NCBI RefSeq assembly: GCF_001544535.1
Contig: NZ_FCON02000007.1
Location: 62,001-126,000 of the forward strand
DNA from: Caballeronia choica
GTDB taxonomy: Bacteria > Pseudomonadota > Gammaproteobacteria > Burkholderiales > Burkholderiaceae
Length of the DNA stretch: 64,000 bases
Direction: 5' to 3'
Below, in pieces: positions 53,528-62,851 of this stretch. Each line of letters starts with the position of its first letter. Position 1 is the stretch's first letter. Under the pieces are notes generated by a model, which did no database searches, was not told the DNA's origin, and saw nothing but the letters and a program-made list of their open reading frames with translations. The position numbers were made by a program, and so were the translations under genes.

Positions 53528-54561
53528 GGCGCAGGGCATTGTCACAGCTTGCCGCCGCGGCGGTCGTGTCGATCCATGCTTGCGCGGCACACGCCCAGTC
53601 GTCCGTCCAGCTATACGGGCTGGTCGATGCCTGGGCCGGCTCGTCGAGGCCGCTCGGCAGCGGCCAGGCCTGGACCGTCGGCGGTGGCGGCATGTCGACG
53701 TCGTACTGGGGAATGCGCGGCGCGGAGGATCTCGGCGCAGGCTGGCGGGCGACCTTCACACTGGAGGACTTCTTCCGGCCGCAGAACGGGCGCGCTGGAA
53801 GCTACGACGGCGAGCCGTTCTTCGGCCGCAGCGCCGAGGTTGCCATCGGCGGTCCTTGCGGGTCGGTCCATCTCGGACGGATCGTCACGCCGTATTTCGT
53901 GACGTCGGTCCTGTTTAATCCGTTCATCGATTCGTACACGTTCTCGCCGACGGTGCTCCATACGTACCTCGGCGTGAATGGGCAGGGGCTCGTCGGCGGA
54001 TATGCCTGGAACAACGCCGTGCTTTATCGGACGCCGGTCCTCTCGGGATTCAATGCGGACGTCGTCTACGCGCTCGGCAACCAGGCCGGCGACGGCAACG
54101 CCCACAAGTGGGGCGGGTCCGTTTCGTATTCCGGCGGAGCGTTCTCCGTAAGCGTCGCGTTCCAGAGCCAGCCATTCGATTCGACGCCAGGAGACCTCGA
54201 CGCGATCACGCCAGGCTTTTCACGGCAGACCGCCGTGCAGGCCGCGTTGCTCTGGGACCTGAATGTCGTGCGGTTCTACGGCCAGTATCAGCGGATCTCG
54301 AACGACATCAGCGGCGCCGACACGACGATCAATGGCGTGCAGCTCGGATTTGCCGTGCCGATAGGCGAGGGCAAGGCGCTCGCGTCGTACATGCATTCGA
54401 AGTCGTCGGGCGGGTCGCAGGCGATCCGAAGCACATTGGCGCTCGGCTTCGACTACAGCCTCTCGCGGCGAACCGATGTGTATGCCGCCGTCCTCGCAGA
54501 CCGGGCGACCGCGCTCTCGTCGGGAATCACATACGGCGTGGGCATCCGAAACCGGTTCTGA
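53524..54561 (+). CDS. Outer-membrane porin of the hydantoinase operon
   Basis: A 345-residue porin: signal peptide of about 24 residues ending Ala-His-Ala, mature start Gln-Ser-Ser-Val-Gln-Leu-Tyr-Gly, C-terminal Phe. The start ATG overlaps the MFS stop as ATGA. The frame is open far upstream to 52354, but that part is out-of-frame reading of the MFS gene. The chain is somewhat shorter than the other four porins here and diverges from them, so it may have a narrower substrate range. Confidence 0.88.
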   Translation: MRRRALSQLAAAAVVSIHACAAHAQSSVQLYGLVDAWAGSSRPLGSGQAWTVGGGGMSTSYWGMRGAEDLGAGWRATFTLEDFFRPQNGRAGSYDGEPFFGRSAEVAIGGPCGSVHLGRIVTPYFVTSVLFNPFIDSYTFSPTVLHTYLGVNGQGLVGGYAWNNAVLYRTPVLSGFNADVVYALGNQAGDGNAHKWGGSVSYSGGAFSVSVAFQSQPFDSTPGDLDAITPGFSRQTAVQAALLWDLNVVRFYGQYQRISNDISGADTTINGVQLGFAVPIGEGKALASYMHSKSSGGSQAIRSTLALGFDYSLSRRTDVYAAVLADRATALSSGITYGVGIRNRF

Positions 54562-54582
54562 TTACTCGCGAAACATGCCGCG

Positions 54583-54613
54583 GCCCGGTTGTCTCCGGGT
54601 CGTTTTCGTTTGA
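54583..54613 (+). terminator. Probable terminator after the porin
   Basis: GCCCGG and CCGGGT form a 6-bp stem (one G-U pair) with a 6-base loop, followed by CGTTTTCGTTT. It lies 22 bases after the porin stop and before the second operator, supporting separate transcription of the amidase-glyA group. Confidence 0.7.
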
Positions 54614-54630
54614 CGTCCGGAAGGCTCTAA

Positions 54631-54653
54631 ATTGATACCGATTATGGTAACAA
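54631..54653. promoter_or_regulatory. Palindromic operator, copy 2 (before the amidase gene)
   Basis: ATTGATACC-GATTAT-GGTAACAA has the same arms and 6-base centre as 47992-48015 (ATTGnTACC, N6, GGTAAyAA). It is 64 bases upstream of the amidase ATG. Two such sites in front of functionally linked units point to a shared regulator. Confidence 0.75.
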
Positions 54654-54716
54654 ACGTGGCCAAATAGTAATTGGACGCACAATAATGTCGAACCTATAGT
54701 TTTCCTGCCGACACAC

Positions 54717-55445
54717 ATGGCAAGCACTGTCCCAGAGAAACTTTCGGAGATTGAAAAAATGAACGCAGGATTGAACGAGATGCTGGCGCAAGCCTTTGCA
54801 GAGTCAACGAAGCTCTATCAAGAGCGCGGTTTTCAGCGGCGCGTGGGATTTGGCAAGAAGCCTGCGCTGATCAACGTCGATCTCGCGAACGCGTGGACGC
54901 GGCCCGGCAATCCCTTCACGTGCGAACACATCGACGACCAGATCATCCCCGGCGTGCAGCGTCTGCTCGCCGCATGCCGTGAAAACAATCATCCGGTCAT
55001 CCACGTGACGACGTGCTATCAGGTGACCGACCGCAACAATCCGCATACCGACATGGGCCTGTGGCACAACAAGATTCCGGTGGACGTGGTCAATCAAGCC
55101 GACGAGAACCTCTGGGCAATCGATTCCCGCATCGCCCCGATCGAGGGCGAGCAGGTGCTGATCAAGAAGCGCGCAAGCTCGTTTCATGGCACGTATCTCG
55201 CCGGTTTCCTTCGTGCGGCGGGCGTGGACACCATCCTCGTGACTGGCGTGACCGCCTCGGCATGCGTGCGCACGACGCTGTGCGACGGGCTGGCGGAGGG
55301 CTTTCGCACGATCGCGGTGCGCGAGTGCATTGGCGACCGCGTCCCTGGCGCGGTCGAATGGAACCTTTTCGATATCGATGCGAAGTTCGCGGATGTCGAA
55401 TCGGTCGATCGCTGCGTCGATTATCTGCAAACGGTGAAGGGCTGA
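54717..55445 (+). CDS. Isochorismatase-family hydrolase, N-carbamoylsarcosine amidase-like
   Basis: A 242-residue cysteine hydrolase. The catalytic triad is visible: Asp55 (Val-Asp-Leu-Ala-Asn-Ala-Trp), Lys150/151 and Cys183 (Thr-Ala-Ser-Ala-Cys-Val-Arg). Length, the Asn-Ala-Trp-Thr-Arg-Pro-Gly-Asn-Pro segment and the C-terminal helix fit N-carbamoylsarcosine amidohydrolase, which gives sarcosine, CO2 and ammonia. That reaction follows ATP-dependent hydrolysis of N-methylhydantoin by HyuAB. ATG 54759, with GGAG upstream, is an alternative start, 14 codons shorter. Confidence 0.83.
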   Translation: MASTVPEKLSEIEKMNAGLNEMLAQAFAESTKLYQERGFQRRVGFGKKPALINVDLANAWTRPGNPFTCEHIDDQIIPGVQRLLAACRENNHPVIHVTTCYQVTDRNNPHTDMGLWHNKIPVDVVNQADENLWAIDSRIAPIEGEQVLIKKRASSFHGTYLAGFLRAAGVDTILVTGVTASACVRTTLCDGLAEGFRTIAVRECIGDRVPGAVEWNLFDIDAKFADVESVDRCVDYLQTVKG

Positions 55446-55511
55446 GCGCAAGGCGGAGCACTCTTGCGGCTCGCGAGATTGCAGTGACCGTTTTGATCGG
55501 TAACCATCCCT

Positions 55512-55546
55512 GCATGCCGCGATGAAGACGCTTCGGCGCGGCATGC
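55512..55546 (+). promoter_or_regulatory. Strong hairpin in the leader of the serine hydroxymethyltransferase gene
   Basis: GCATGCCGCG and CGCGGCATGC pair over 10 bp. An inner GAAG-ACG-CTTC helix continues the stem, making a rod of about 14 bp that ends 17 bases before the GTG start and just before its ribosome site. It could act as attenuator, processing site or translation control. No T-run follows. Confidence 0.55.
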
Positions 55547-55563
55547 GACCATCGGAGAGAGCA

Positions 55564-56877
55564 GTGTTCAATGCAAGGCAGACGATCGGCGAATACGACC
55601 CGGAACTCGGTTCGGCGATGGCGCAAGAGCGGCAACGTCAGGAGCGTCACATCGAGTTGATCGCTTCGGAAAACTACGTGAGCCGGCGGGTGCTGGAAGC
55701 GCAGGGCTCGGAACTTACCAACAAGTACGCGGAAGGCTATCCGGGCAGGCGCTATTACGGCGGATGCGAACACGTGGACATCGTCGAGTCGCTCGCCATC
55801 GACCGGGCGTGCAAGCTTTTTGGCGCCGCTTATGCGAACGTGCAGCCGCACAGCGGATCGCAGGCCAATGCGGCCGTGTATATGGCGCTGCTCGAACCGG
55901 GTGATACGATCCTCGGCATGAGCCTCGCACACGGTGGCCACCTGACCCACGGCGCGACGGTGTCGTTCTCCGGGAAGCTGTATCGCGCGGTCCAGTATGG
56001 ACTCGATCCGCTGACCGGTTCAATCGACTACGACGAGGTGGAACGTCTCGCGCTCGAGCATGAGCCCCGGATGATCATAGCGGGCTTCTCGGCCTACTCC
56101 CGCGTGCTCGATTTCCAGCGGTTTCGTGCAATCGCCGATCGAGTCGGCGCATATCTGTTCGTCGATATGGCGCACGTGGCGGGCCTCGTTGCGGCGGGCC
56201 TCTATCCGAACCCGCTGCCTCATGCGGACGTCGTCACCAGCACCACGCACAAGACCTTGCGCGGACCGCGCGGCGGGCTGATTCTCGCGCGCGCGAACCC
56301 GGCGATCGAAAAGAAGCTGAACGCGGCCGTTTTCCCCGGCATTCAGGGCGGCCCGCTGATGCACGTCATCGCGGCGAAGGCCGTGGCGTTCAAGGAAGCG
56401 CTCGATCCTTCGTTCGTCTCATATCAGGAACGGACCGTCGCGAACGCGCGGACAATGGCATCCGTGTTCCGGCAGCGCGGCTACGATATCGTGTCAGGGG
56501 GCACCGACAATCATCTCTTTCTCGTCAGCCTGATCGGTCAGGGCATTACCGGCAAGGATGCCGACCTCGCGCTCGGCCGCGCGCATATCACCGTGAACAA
56601 GAACGCGGTGCCGAACGACCCCGAGTCGCCGTTCGTCACGAGCGGCATCCGCATCGGCACGCCGGCTATCACGACGCGCGGCTTCGGCGAAGCGCAAGCC
56701 AAGCAAACGGCATCGCTCGCGTGCGACGTGATCGATGCCCGAGGCCATGAACGCGTCCATGCGCGCGTGCGCGACGAGGTGGCCGCGTTGTGCGAGCGCT
56801 TCCCGGTCTACGGGCGTCCAACGGATCGGGAACTCGCGGGCGCCGAGCAGGGAGACGCGCATGCGCACCCGTGCTGA
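55564..56877 (+). CDS. glyA: Serine hydroxymethyltransferase
   Basis: A 437-residue PLP enzyme converting glycine and methylene-tetrahydrofolate to serine, and back. The PLP lysine is Lys230 in [10 protein letters not shown], and Glu-Asn-Tyr at about 36-38 with Tyr-Tyr-Gly-Gly near 64 contact folate and substrate. GTG 55564 with GGAGAGAG upstream is preferred, because ATG 55522 lies inside a hairpin. Next to an N-carbamoylsarcosine amidase it fits recovery of glycine and one-carbon units from sarcosine. It is probably a second, pathway-dedicated glyA copy. Confidence 0.9.
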   Translation: MFNARQTIGEYDPELGSAMAQERQRQERHIELIASENYVSRRVLEAQGSELTNKYAEGYPGRRYYGGCEHVDIVESLAIDRACKLFGAAYANVQPHSGSQANAAVYMALLEPGDTILGMSLAHGGHLTHGATVSFSGKLYRAVQYGLDPLTGSIDYDEVERLALEHEPRMIIAGFSAYSRVLDFQRFRAIADRVGAYLFVDMAHVAGLVAAGLYPNPLPHADVVTSTTHKTLRGPRGGLILARANPAIEKKLNAAVFPGIQGGPLMHVIAAKAVAFKEALDPSFVSYQERTVANARTMASVFRQRGYDIVSGGTDNHLFLVSLIGQGITGKDADLALGRAHITVNKNAVPNDPESPFVTSGIRIGTPAITTRGFGEAQAKQTASLACDVIDARGHERVHARVRDEVAALCERFPVYGRPTDRELAGAEQGDAHAHPC

Positions 56878-58156
56878 GCATCCGGCGCGGCGCCGAGTGG
56901 CCATCACGGGGTTGGGGCTCGTGACCCCGCTCGGTGTCGGCATCGAGCCGGTTTGGTCGAGACTCGTCGCGGGTGAAACAGGGATCGGCGTGATCGGTCG
57001 TTTCGATACAGCGGACCTGCCGTGTCGCATCGCGGGCCTCGTTCCGCAAGGACGCTATGCGGATGGCGGCTTCGACGAACGCGAGTGGCTGCCCGCCAAG
57101 GATTCGCGCAAGATGGACCGCTTTGCCAAATACGCGATGGCAGCCGCGACCCAGGCGCTCGACGACGCCGGCTGGCAGCCTGACACGGATGCGCAGCGCG
57201 AGCGCACGGGCGTATTGATCGGCTCCGGCATCGGCGGACTGCCGGGTATCGCCGAGGCCGCGCTCGCGCTTCAGGCGAAGGGCCCGAGAGCGATCTCTCC
57301 ATTTTTCATTCCATCGAATCTCGTCAATCTCGCCGCGGGCCACGTGGCGATTCGGCACGGCTTGAGAGGTCCGACGCATGCGGTCGCGACTGCATGCGCG
57401 AGCGGGGCACACGCCCTCGGCGACGCTGCACGCATGATCATGCTCGGCGACGCCGACGTGATGGTCGCGGGCGGCGCCGAAGCAGCGGTGTGCCGGCTCG
57501 GCATCGCGGGCTTTTGCGCAGCGCGTGCCTTGTCCACCTCGTTCAACGACGAACCGCACGCGGCATCGCGGCCCTGGGATGCCCGGCGCGACGGGTTCGT
57601 AATGGGCGAGGGAAGCGGCATCGTCGTGCTGGAGGACTATGAGCACGCGTTACGGCGCGGCGCGCGCATTCATGCAGAACTCATCGGATACGGTCTTTCT
57701 GGCGACGGCCATCACATCGCCGCGCCGCGCGCCGATGGCGACGGCGCCGCGCGAGCGATGTCGATGGCGATCGAGCGCGCGGGCATCGAGCCGGCCGCGA
57801 TCGACTACGTGAACGCGCACGCGACGTCGACCCATGCCGGCGACGAAATCGAATTGCAGGCGATCACGCGCGTCTTCGGCGCGCATGCGACGCAGGGCCT
57901 TTCGGTTTCGTCAACGAAAGGCGCGACGGGGCATCTGCTGGGCGCGGCGGGAAGCGTCGAGGCGATCATCACCATTCTCGCGATGCGCGCGCAAACCGCG
58001 CCACCGACGCTCAACCTTCACGAGCCCCCTCAGCAGTACAGCGACATCGACCTGGTGGCGCGCTCGGCGCGGTCGCGTCCGATCCGTTTCGCGCTCTCGA
58101 ATTCCTTCGGCTTCGGGGGAACCAACGCCGCGCTCGTGTTCGCCAGACCTCTATAG
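56861..58156 (+). CDS. Beta-ketoacyl-ACP synthase II-type condensing enzyme (FabF-like)
   Basis: A 431-residue condensing enzyme with a complete Cys-His-His triad and Lys: Cys179 (Thr-Ala-Cys-Ala-Ser-Gly), His320 (Asn-Ala-His-Ala-Thr-Ser-Thr), Lys353 and His358 (Gly-His-Leu-Leu-Gly-Ala-Ala-Gly). It joins acyl groups to malonyl-ACP in fatty acid or polyketide synthesis. ATG 56861 lies 17 bases inside the glyA end, so translation is probably coupled. No acyl carrier protein, KR or acyltransferase gene is near, and a lone FabF inside an amide-degradation operon is unexpected. Confidence 0.88.
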   Translation: MRTRAEHPARRRVAITGLGLVTPLGVGIEPVWSRLVAGETGIGVIGRFDTADLPCRIAGLVPQGRYADGGFDEREWLPAKDSRKMDRFAKYAMAAATQALDDAGWQPDTDAQRERTGVLIGSGIGGLPGIAEAALALQAKGPRAISPFFIPSNLVNLAAGHVAIRHGLRGPTHAVATACASGAHALGDAARMIMLGDADVMVAGGAEAAVCRLGIAGFCAARALSTSFNDEPHAASRPWDARRDGFVMGEGSGIVVLEDYEHALRRGARIHAELIGYGLSGDGHHIAAPRADGDGAARAMSMAIERAGIEPAAIDYVNAHATSTHAGDEIELQAITRVFGAHATQGLSVSSTKGATGHLLGAAGSVEAIITILAMRAQTAPPTLNLHEPPQQYSDIDLVARSARSRPIRFALSNSFGFGGTNAALVFARPL

Positions 58157-58215
58157 AACACAGAAGGCCGATACGGTTTGCAACTCGATGCCTGAATTAT
58201 CTTTTGGAGACGGAC

Positions 58216-59547
58216 ATGAGCGAAAGCGCATGGCAAGGAGCAGTGTTGGAAGACGAAGCGCGGCCGCATTCGCAAGCGACGATCGACGCGACGTATCGCC
58301 GGATCACGTTGCGGCTGATTCCCTTTCTCTTCATCTGCTATGTGGCGGCGTATCTTGACCGGATCAATATCGGGTTTGCACAACTTCAGATGCGCAACGA
58401 CCTCGGTTTCGGCGACGCGGTCTACGGGCTCGGCGCAGGGATCTTCTTCGCCGGATATTTTCTGTTCGAGGTTCCGAGTAACCTCATCCTTGAGCGGATC
58501 GGCGCGCGCAAGACCCTGATCCGGATCATGCTTTTGTGGGGCCTGACGTCCGCGGGCATGATGTTCGTCCGTTCGCCCGTCGCGTTCTATGCGATGCGCT
58601 TCATGCTCGGTGTATTCGAGGCCGGGTTCTTTCCCGGCATGATCCTTTACCTCACATACTGGTATCCGGCCGGGCGGCGCGGCCGCGTGATGGCGCTGTT
58701 TCTGACGGCAGTGGCGATGGCCGGCGTCCTGGGCGGTCCCTTATCCGGCTGGGTGCTCAATCACCTCGATGGCGCGCAGGGACTGCAAGGCTGGCAGTGG
58801 CTGTTCCTCGTGGAGGGGCTTCCTTCCTGCCTGCTCGGGATCGTCGCGTTCTTCTACCTCGACGACAACCCGCAACAGGCGCGCTGGCTGAGCGACGCGG
58901 AGAAAGCCGTCGTGGCGAACCAGCTCGAAAGGGATCGCGACGCTTCCTCGCTTTTCGGCCAGCACAGCTTTGGCGGCGCGTTGAAGAGCGCCCGAGTCTA
59001 CTCGCTGGCCTTCGTCTGGTTCACATTCATCTGCGGCGTCTACGCGATCAGCTTCTGGCTGCCGACCTTGATCCGAGGGACAGGCGTGACCGATGCCTAT
59101 TCGGTCGGCATGCTGTCGGCGATTCCGTATGGCTTCGCGGCGCTCACGATGGTGCTGGTCAGCCGTCACTCCGACCGCTCGCGCGAGCGCAGATGGCACA
59201 CCGCGAGCTGCGCGCTCATCGGCGCGGTTGCCATCTCGGCGATCTCTCGAGCAGGCGGCGATCTCACGCTGGCTCTCGTTTTCATCAGCGTGGCGACCGC
59301 GGCAATCTTCACGTTGCAGCCCCTTTTCTGGGCGATCGCGACCGATTTCCTGGCGGGGACGCGTGCGGCGGCGGGAACGATCGCGCTCATCAACAGCCTC
59401 GGCCTGCTCGGCGGATTCGCCAGTCCAAGCATGCTTGGCTTTGTCAAGACGATGACGGGCAGCCTGACAAACGGCCTGTACGTCGTATCGGCGTTATTGG
59501 TGATCGGAGCACTCGTCACGTTGAAGTCGGGCAAACGGCCGTTATGA
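58216..59547 (+). CDS. MFS permease, anion:cation symporter (ACS) type
   Basis: A 443-residue permease of the ACS family (tartrate, phthalate and hexuronate transporters). Helix 1 ends Tyr-Leu-Asp-Arg-Ile-Asn-Ile-Gly-Phe-Ala, and helix 2 has Phe-Glu-Val-Pro-Ser-Asn-Leu and Gly-Ala-Arg, all typical of ACS. ATG 58216 has GGAG eight bases upstream; ATG 58204 is an alternative. It follows the FabF-like gene by 59 bases and precedes a LysR gene, and is probably the second importer of this locus, for an organic acid. Confidence 0.88.
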   Translation: MSESAWQGAVLEDEARPHSQATIDATYRRITLRLIPFLFICYVAAYLDRINIGFAQLQMRNDLGFGDAVYGLGAGIFFAGYFLFEVPSNLILERIGARKTLIRIMLLWGLTSAGMMFVRSPVAFYAMRFMLGVFEAGFFPGMILYLTYWYPAGRRGRVMALFLTAVAMAGVLGGPLSGWVLNHLDGAQGLQGWQWLFLVEGLPSCLLGIVAFFYLDDNPQQARWLSDAEKAVVANQLERDRDASSLFGQHSFGGALKSARVYSLAFVWFTFICGVYAISFWLPTLIRGTGVTDAYSVGMLSAIPYGFAALTMVLVSRHSDRSRERRWHTASCALIGAVAISAISRAGGDLTLALVFISVATAAIFTLQPLFWAIATDFLAGTRAAAGTIALINSLGLLGGFASPSMLGFVKTMTGSLTNGLYVVSALLVIGALVTLKSGKRPL

Positions 59548-59618
59548 TGAAGCCTTGCCCCGGAACCCGAGTTGATTAATTCCGGCGACGCTCACTCAAG
59601 AGGAAACTGCGGCGGCCC

Positions 59619-60545
59619 ATGCGAATCGACGTTCATCACATCCGGGCGTTTCTGGCGGTCGCGGAAGCGCTCCAGTTCAGCGTGGCGGCCGACCGCCTGC
59701 ACATGACGCAGCCGGCGCTGAGCCGCATCATCAAGGCACTGGAGGAGTCGGTAGGCGCGGCGCTGCTCGCGCGCACGACGCGGCGTGTCGAACTGACCAA
59801 TGCGGGGCGCGTGTTCGCTGAACATTGCCAGCTCGCGCTCACGCATATCGATCAGGCCATCACGCTTGCCCGGCGAGCGGAGGCGGGCAATATCGGGCAT
59901 CTGCGCATCGCCTACATGGACTTCGCGATCAACGGCAGTTTGCCCGGCATCGTCGAGTCGTTCGGCAAGAAGTTTCCGTCGATCAGCATCGATCTCGTCC
60001 ACATGCCGAGTACGGTGCAGAAGGAAGCCATGCTTGATTCGACCATCGACGTCGGGTTCATGATCGGACCGTTCTCCGCACCCAACATCGAGACGCGCGT
60101 CTTCGGCCGCGAACCGATGGTGGCGCTACTGCCTTCCGCTCACCGGCTGGCCGCGCGAAAGATACTGCGACTTGCCGACCTCGCCGAGGAGCGCTTTGTG
60201 CTCGGCGCGCCGCATTCGTGGGAGGCGTTTCGCCATCACTTTTTTTCGATTTGCCATCGCGCCGGGTTTTCTCCGACGATCGCGCAGGAGGCGTCCACTA
60301 GCGACGGGATCTTCGGCCTGGTGGCCGCGAACACGGGCGTCAGCATCTATCCCGAATGCATCAGGAACATCCAGCGCAGCGGACTGTGCATCCGGCCGCT
60401 CGCGGACAAGGACACCGCGATCGACATGGTCGCCTGCTGGCGAGCGGATACGCGCAATCCGTCGGTCGAGACCTTCGTCAGCGAGTTGAAGATGTCCGCG
60501 CCGCGCCGTAACGGGAAGCAGCCTGATCAGATATCGGCGAACTGA
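59619..60545 (+). CDS. LysR-family regulator of the hydantoinase/glyA region
   Basis: A 308-residue LysR protein. HTH at residues 1-60 (Phe-Ser-Val-Ala-Ala-Asp-Arg-Leu...Gln-Pro-Ala-Leu-Ser-Arg), effector domain from 90 to 290, of the BenM/CatM-like branch judging by its Leu-Arg-Ile-Ala-Tyr-Met start. It is on the same strand as the upstream genes, 71 bases after the permease, so it could be co-transcribed and autoregulatory. The two palindromes before hyuA and the amidase (ATTG...) are plausible sites, but T-N11-A fit is poor. Confidence 0.87.
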   Translation: MRIDVHHIRAFLAVAEALQFSVAADRLHMTQPALSRIIKALEESVGAALLARTTRRVELTNAGRVFAEHCQLALTHIDQAITLARRAEAGNIGHLRIAYMDFAINGSLPGIVESFGKKFPSISIDLVHMPSTVQKEAMLDSTIDVGFMIGPFSAPNIETRVFGREPMVALLPSAHRLAARKILRLADLAEERFVLGAPHSWEAFRHHFFSICHRAGFSPTIAQEASTSDGIFGLVAANTGVSIYPECIRNIQRSGLCIRPLADKDTAIDMVACWRADTRNPSVETFVSELKMSAPRRNGKQPDQISAN

Positions 60546-60924
60546 AGCGGTAGACCTTTTCGATGGTTTCGATCGGCTTCGGACCCGAAGCACAACGTTC
60601 ATCGGAAGACAAACAAAAGCCGCCGCCGCAGGCCAGCCGTTGTTCTACGTCACGGTCATCCCGGCGCAACTGACAGAGCGGCAGCGCTGTCCCAAATGCA
60701 ACGTTTTCAACTATCCGGCCGGCGATCGCCTTGCGCTCCGCGCGAGCCGCATAAGCCTTGTCGAACGTCTGCCAACTGCGGAACGGCTGAGGGGGACGGG
60801 GCGCGCTCGGGCAACGAGAGGAGCACTTCGGCCGCGTTGCGTGAGCGTGCGCAGCCTTTGTCGGCAAGGAGACGTAAATCTAGCTAAACCTAAATCCTGC
60901 GGATAGTCTCCGTCGTCAACAATA
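60546..60924. other. Intergenic region, nothing recognised
   Basis: About 380 bases between the LysR stop and the convergent IclR stop. Open frames on both strands (about 60478-60867 minus, 60640-60906 plus) have no ribosome site or family resemblance. No terminator hairpin with a T-run was seen. Confidence 0.4.
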
Positions 60925-61764
60925 TCAAGAGAACGTTAGAGTGCTCCCGCAAGCTTGCGAGACTCTCACGCTCGTCTCCAGGAGACATTTGATAGCTTTG
61001 GTCTTTATGCGTGAAACGTCGGCGCTCGCACCTATCAACGTCAAACAAGCCACTGCCTCATCCTGAAGATCGAGTATCGGTGCGCTTATCGCAGCCAGAC
61101 CAGGGATAAGCACGGATTCGGCGTCGTCGTATCCGCGCTTTCGGATCTTTTCGAGGTGCTCGAGCAACTTGGCGGGCGGCTTCTCGAAATTCTTGGAAGC
61201 CGCCAGCTCGATAAGGTGGTCTCTAACTCGAGCAGGCGTGAATGCCAACAACGTCCGGCCTGTCGCCGAATTCGTCAACTGGAATACTGAGCCAACCGAA
61301 AGTGTGGTGATGAACGGGACGCGGCTGCGTTCCCAGCGAACGATCGTAGGTCCACGGTCACCGAGCACATTGAGCAGTGTAGGAAGCCCGGTGACAGCGG
61401 CCAACTGTGGCATGGCTTCGCTCGCGAGGCGCAGTGGATCCAGGCGCCCAAGCGCCGAGGCCCCGATGCGAAGTGCAGTGGGTCCCAGGTCATACAAACC
61501 GGTGATCTCGTTTTGAACCGCAAGACCGCTCGTCATCAGACTTGCCAGATAGCGATGCGCAAGACTGTTTGGCATGCCGACTGCTCGCGCCAATTCGCGC
61601 AAAGGCGCTGCTCGCCCAGCCTCGACGAGCGCGAGAAGGACCTCCGTTGCCTTGTCAGCAGACTGAATGCCGCGACGCGCTCCAGTCTGTTTAGGCGCAG
61701 TTGGAGGAAGGTCGTCTTCAGGCAAGGCCGATGACTGTTTGACTCGAGTTTTGCGTTCTGCCAA
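60925..61764 (-). CDS. IclR-family transcriptional regulator
   Basis: A 279-residue IclR protein. A Lys/Arg-rich N-terminus is followed by a winged HTH at about 32-95 (Leu-Arg-Glu-Leu-Ala-Arg-Ala-Val-Gly-Met-Pro...His-Arg-Tyr-Leu), then a GAF-like effector domain to residue 270. These regulators control catabolic operons, often aromatic. It is upstream of nothing and downstream of the SDR on the same strand, so it could regulate the SDR-DUF1330-cupin group. Confidence 0.9.
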   Translation of the reverse strand: MAERKTRVKQSSALPEDDLPPTAPKQTGARRGIQSADKATEVLLALVEAGRAAPLRELARAVGMPNSLAHRYLASLMTSGLAVQNEITGLYDLGPTALRIGASALGRLDPLRLASEAMPQLAAVTGLPTLLNVLGDRGPTIVRWERSRVPFITTLSVGSVFQLTNSATGRTLLAFTPARVRDHLIELAASKNFEKPPAKLLEHLEKIRKRGYDDAESVLIPGLAAISAPILDLQDEAVACLTLIGASADVSRIKTKAIKCLLETSVRVSQACGSTLTFS

Positions 61765-62080
61765 TCTCGTCGATGCCTCTTAACATGGCGATGCCCTCGG
61801 TGTGATGCCCGAGGTCTCAAGACGCCGGTTTCTCGGCAAGCGCATTCAAGCCGGAGATTCACCGTCTTTGCGCCACGTACCTACCGTTATGCGAAAGGCA
61901 TTTTAGCATGCTGATTTGACAGTAGAACCCAGGTCAAATGCAACTCGACGACGGGCAGAATGCGCTGGTTTGGCGATGCAGGACAAGCAGGATCTGGATC
62001 GGTTGGTAACGTGCCGTCTCCCCCAAGACCGAAGTACCGGCAGCGGCACGATCGCCTCTGCATTCGAACGTATCGACCCG
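61765..62080. other. Intergenic region between SDR and IclR genes
   Basis: About 315 bases without a gene. It should contain the IclR promoter; I see no strong hairpin or palindrome. Confidence 0.4.
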
Positions 62081-62851
62081 TCACGAAATGGAAAAGCCAC
62101 CATCGACCGCAAAGATCTGCCCAGTCGTCGTTTTCGATTCGTCTGAAGCCAGGAAGAGTGCCGTCATCGCGACCTCGCTCGGCTCGACCAGACCGAGAAG
62201 CTGTCGCTCGCTGGTTTTTTTCATCACATCGGGTTGCGTTTCAAGGAGACCCAGGACGCGATCAGTCTTCGTTACGGCGGGCGCGAGCGCATTCACGCGA
62301 ATCCGATGCGGCGCATATTCGACGGCCATCGAGCGCGTCATCGAGGCAATCCCGCCTTTCGCTGCCGTGTAGGCATCCTTGCCGCGTGTGCCGACGAGCG
62401 CGAAGACAGAGCAGCTGTTGATGACCGAGCCGCCGCCGGTTTCCAGCATAGCGGCGATACCGTACTTGCAAGTGATCCACGAACCGAAGAGATCGAGCTT
62501 GATCGCGCGCCAGAACTCATCGGCCGGGCAGTCGGTCACGCGCGCGTCGATTGCGCTCGATCCGCCCGCGTTGTTATAGAGCACGTCAATCCGGCCGGCG
62601 AATCCGATCGCCGCATCGATCGATTTGCGCACGCTGTCCTCGCTCGTGACATCCACAGGAAGAAAGCGCGCGCTCCCGCCATTGCTATTGATCGCCTCGG
62701 CGACCAACCCACCATTCTCACGGTTGTATTCCGCGATGATCACGGTCGCACCTTCGCGAGCAAACAGTTCCGCTGCGGCGCGTCCAATGCCCGCGCCTGC
62801 GCCCGTAATGTATGCAACCTTTCCGGCCAGTCGGCCATTTTCTTTGCTCAT
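62081..62851 (-). CDS. Short-chain dehydrogenase/reductase (classical SDR)
   Basis: A 256-residue SDR with a full set of motifs: Thr-Gly-Ala-Gly-Ala-Gly-Ile-Gly at residues 16-23, Asn-Asn-Ala-Gly near 93, a catalytic Ser near 145 and Tyr-Thr-Ala-Ala-Lys near 159-163, ending Val-Asp-Gly-Gly-Phe. ATG 62851 is the family start. It is downstream of the DUF1330 gene on the same strand, so the cupin, DUF1330 and SDR genes probably form an operon transcribed leftwards. Confidence 0.88.
   Translation of the reverse strand: MSKENGRLAGKVAYITGAGAGIGRAAAELFAREGATVIIAEYNRENGGLVAEAINSNGGSARFLPVDVTSEDSVRKSIDAAIGFAGRIDVLYNNAGGSSAIDARVTDCPADEFWRAIKLDLFGSWITCKYGIAAMLETGGGSVINSCSVFALVGTRGKDAYTAAKGGIASMTRSMAVEYAPHRIRVNALAPAVTKTDRVLGLLETQPDVMKKTSERQLLGLVEPSEVAMTALFLASDESKTTTGQIFAVDGGFSIS

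Noticed and set aside
52211-53590. Long minus-strand open frame (459 codons) opposite the MFS gene
   Set aside because: Shadow of the MFS permease at 52190-53527; charged, low-complexity composition.
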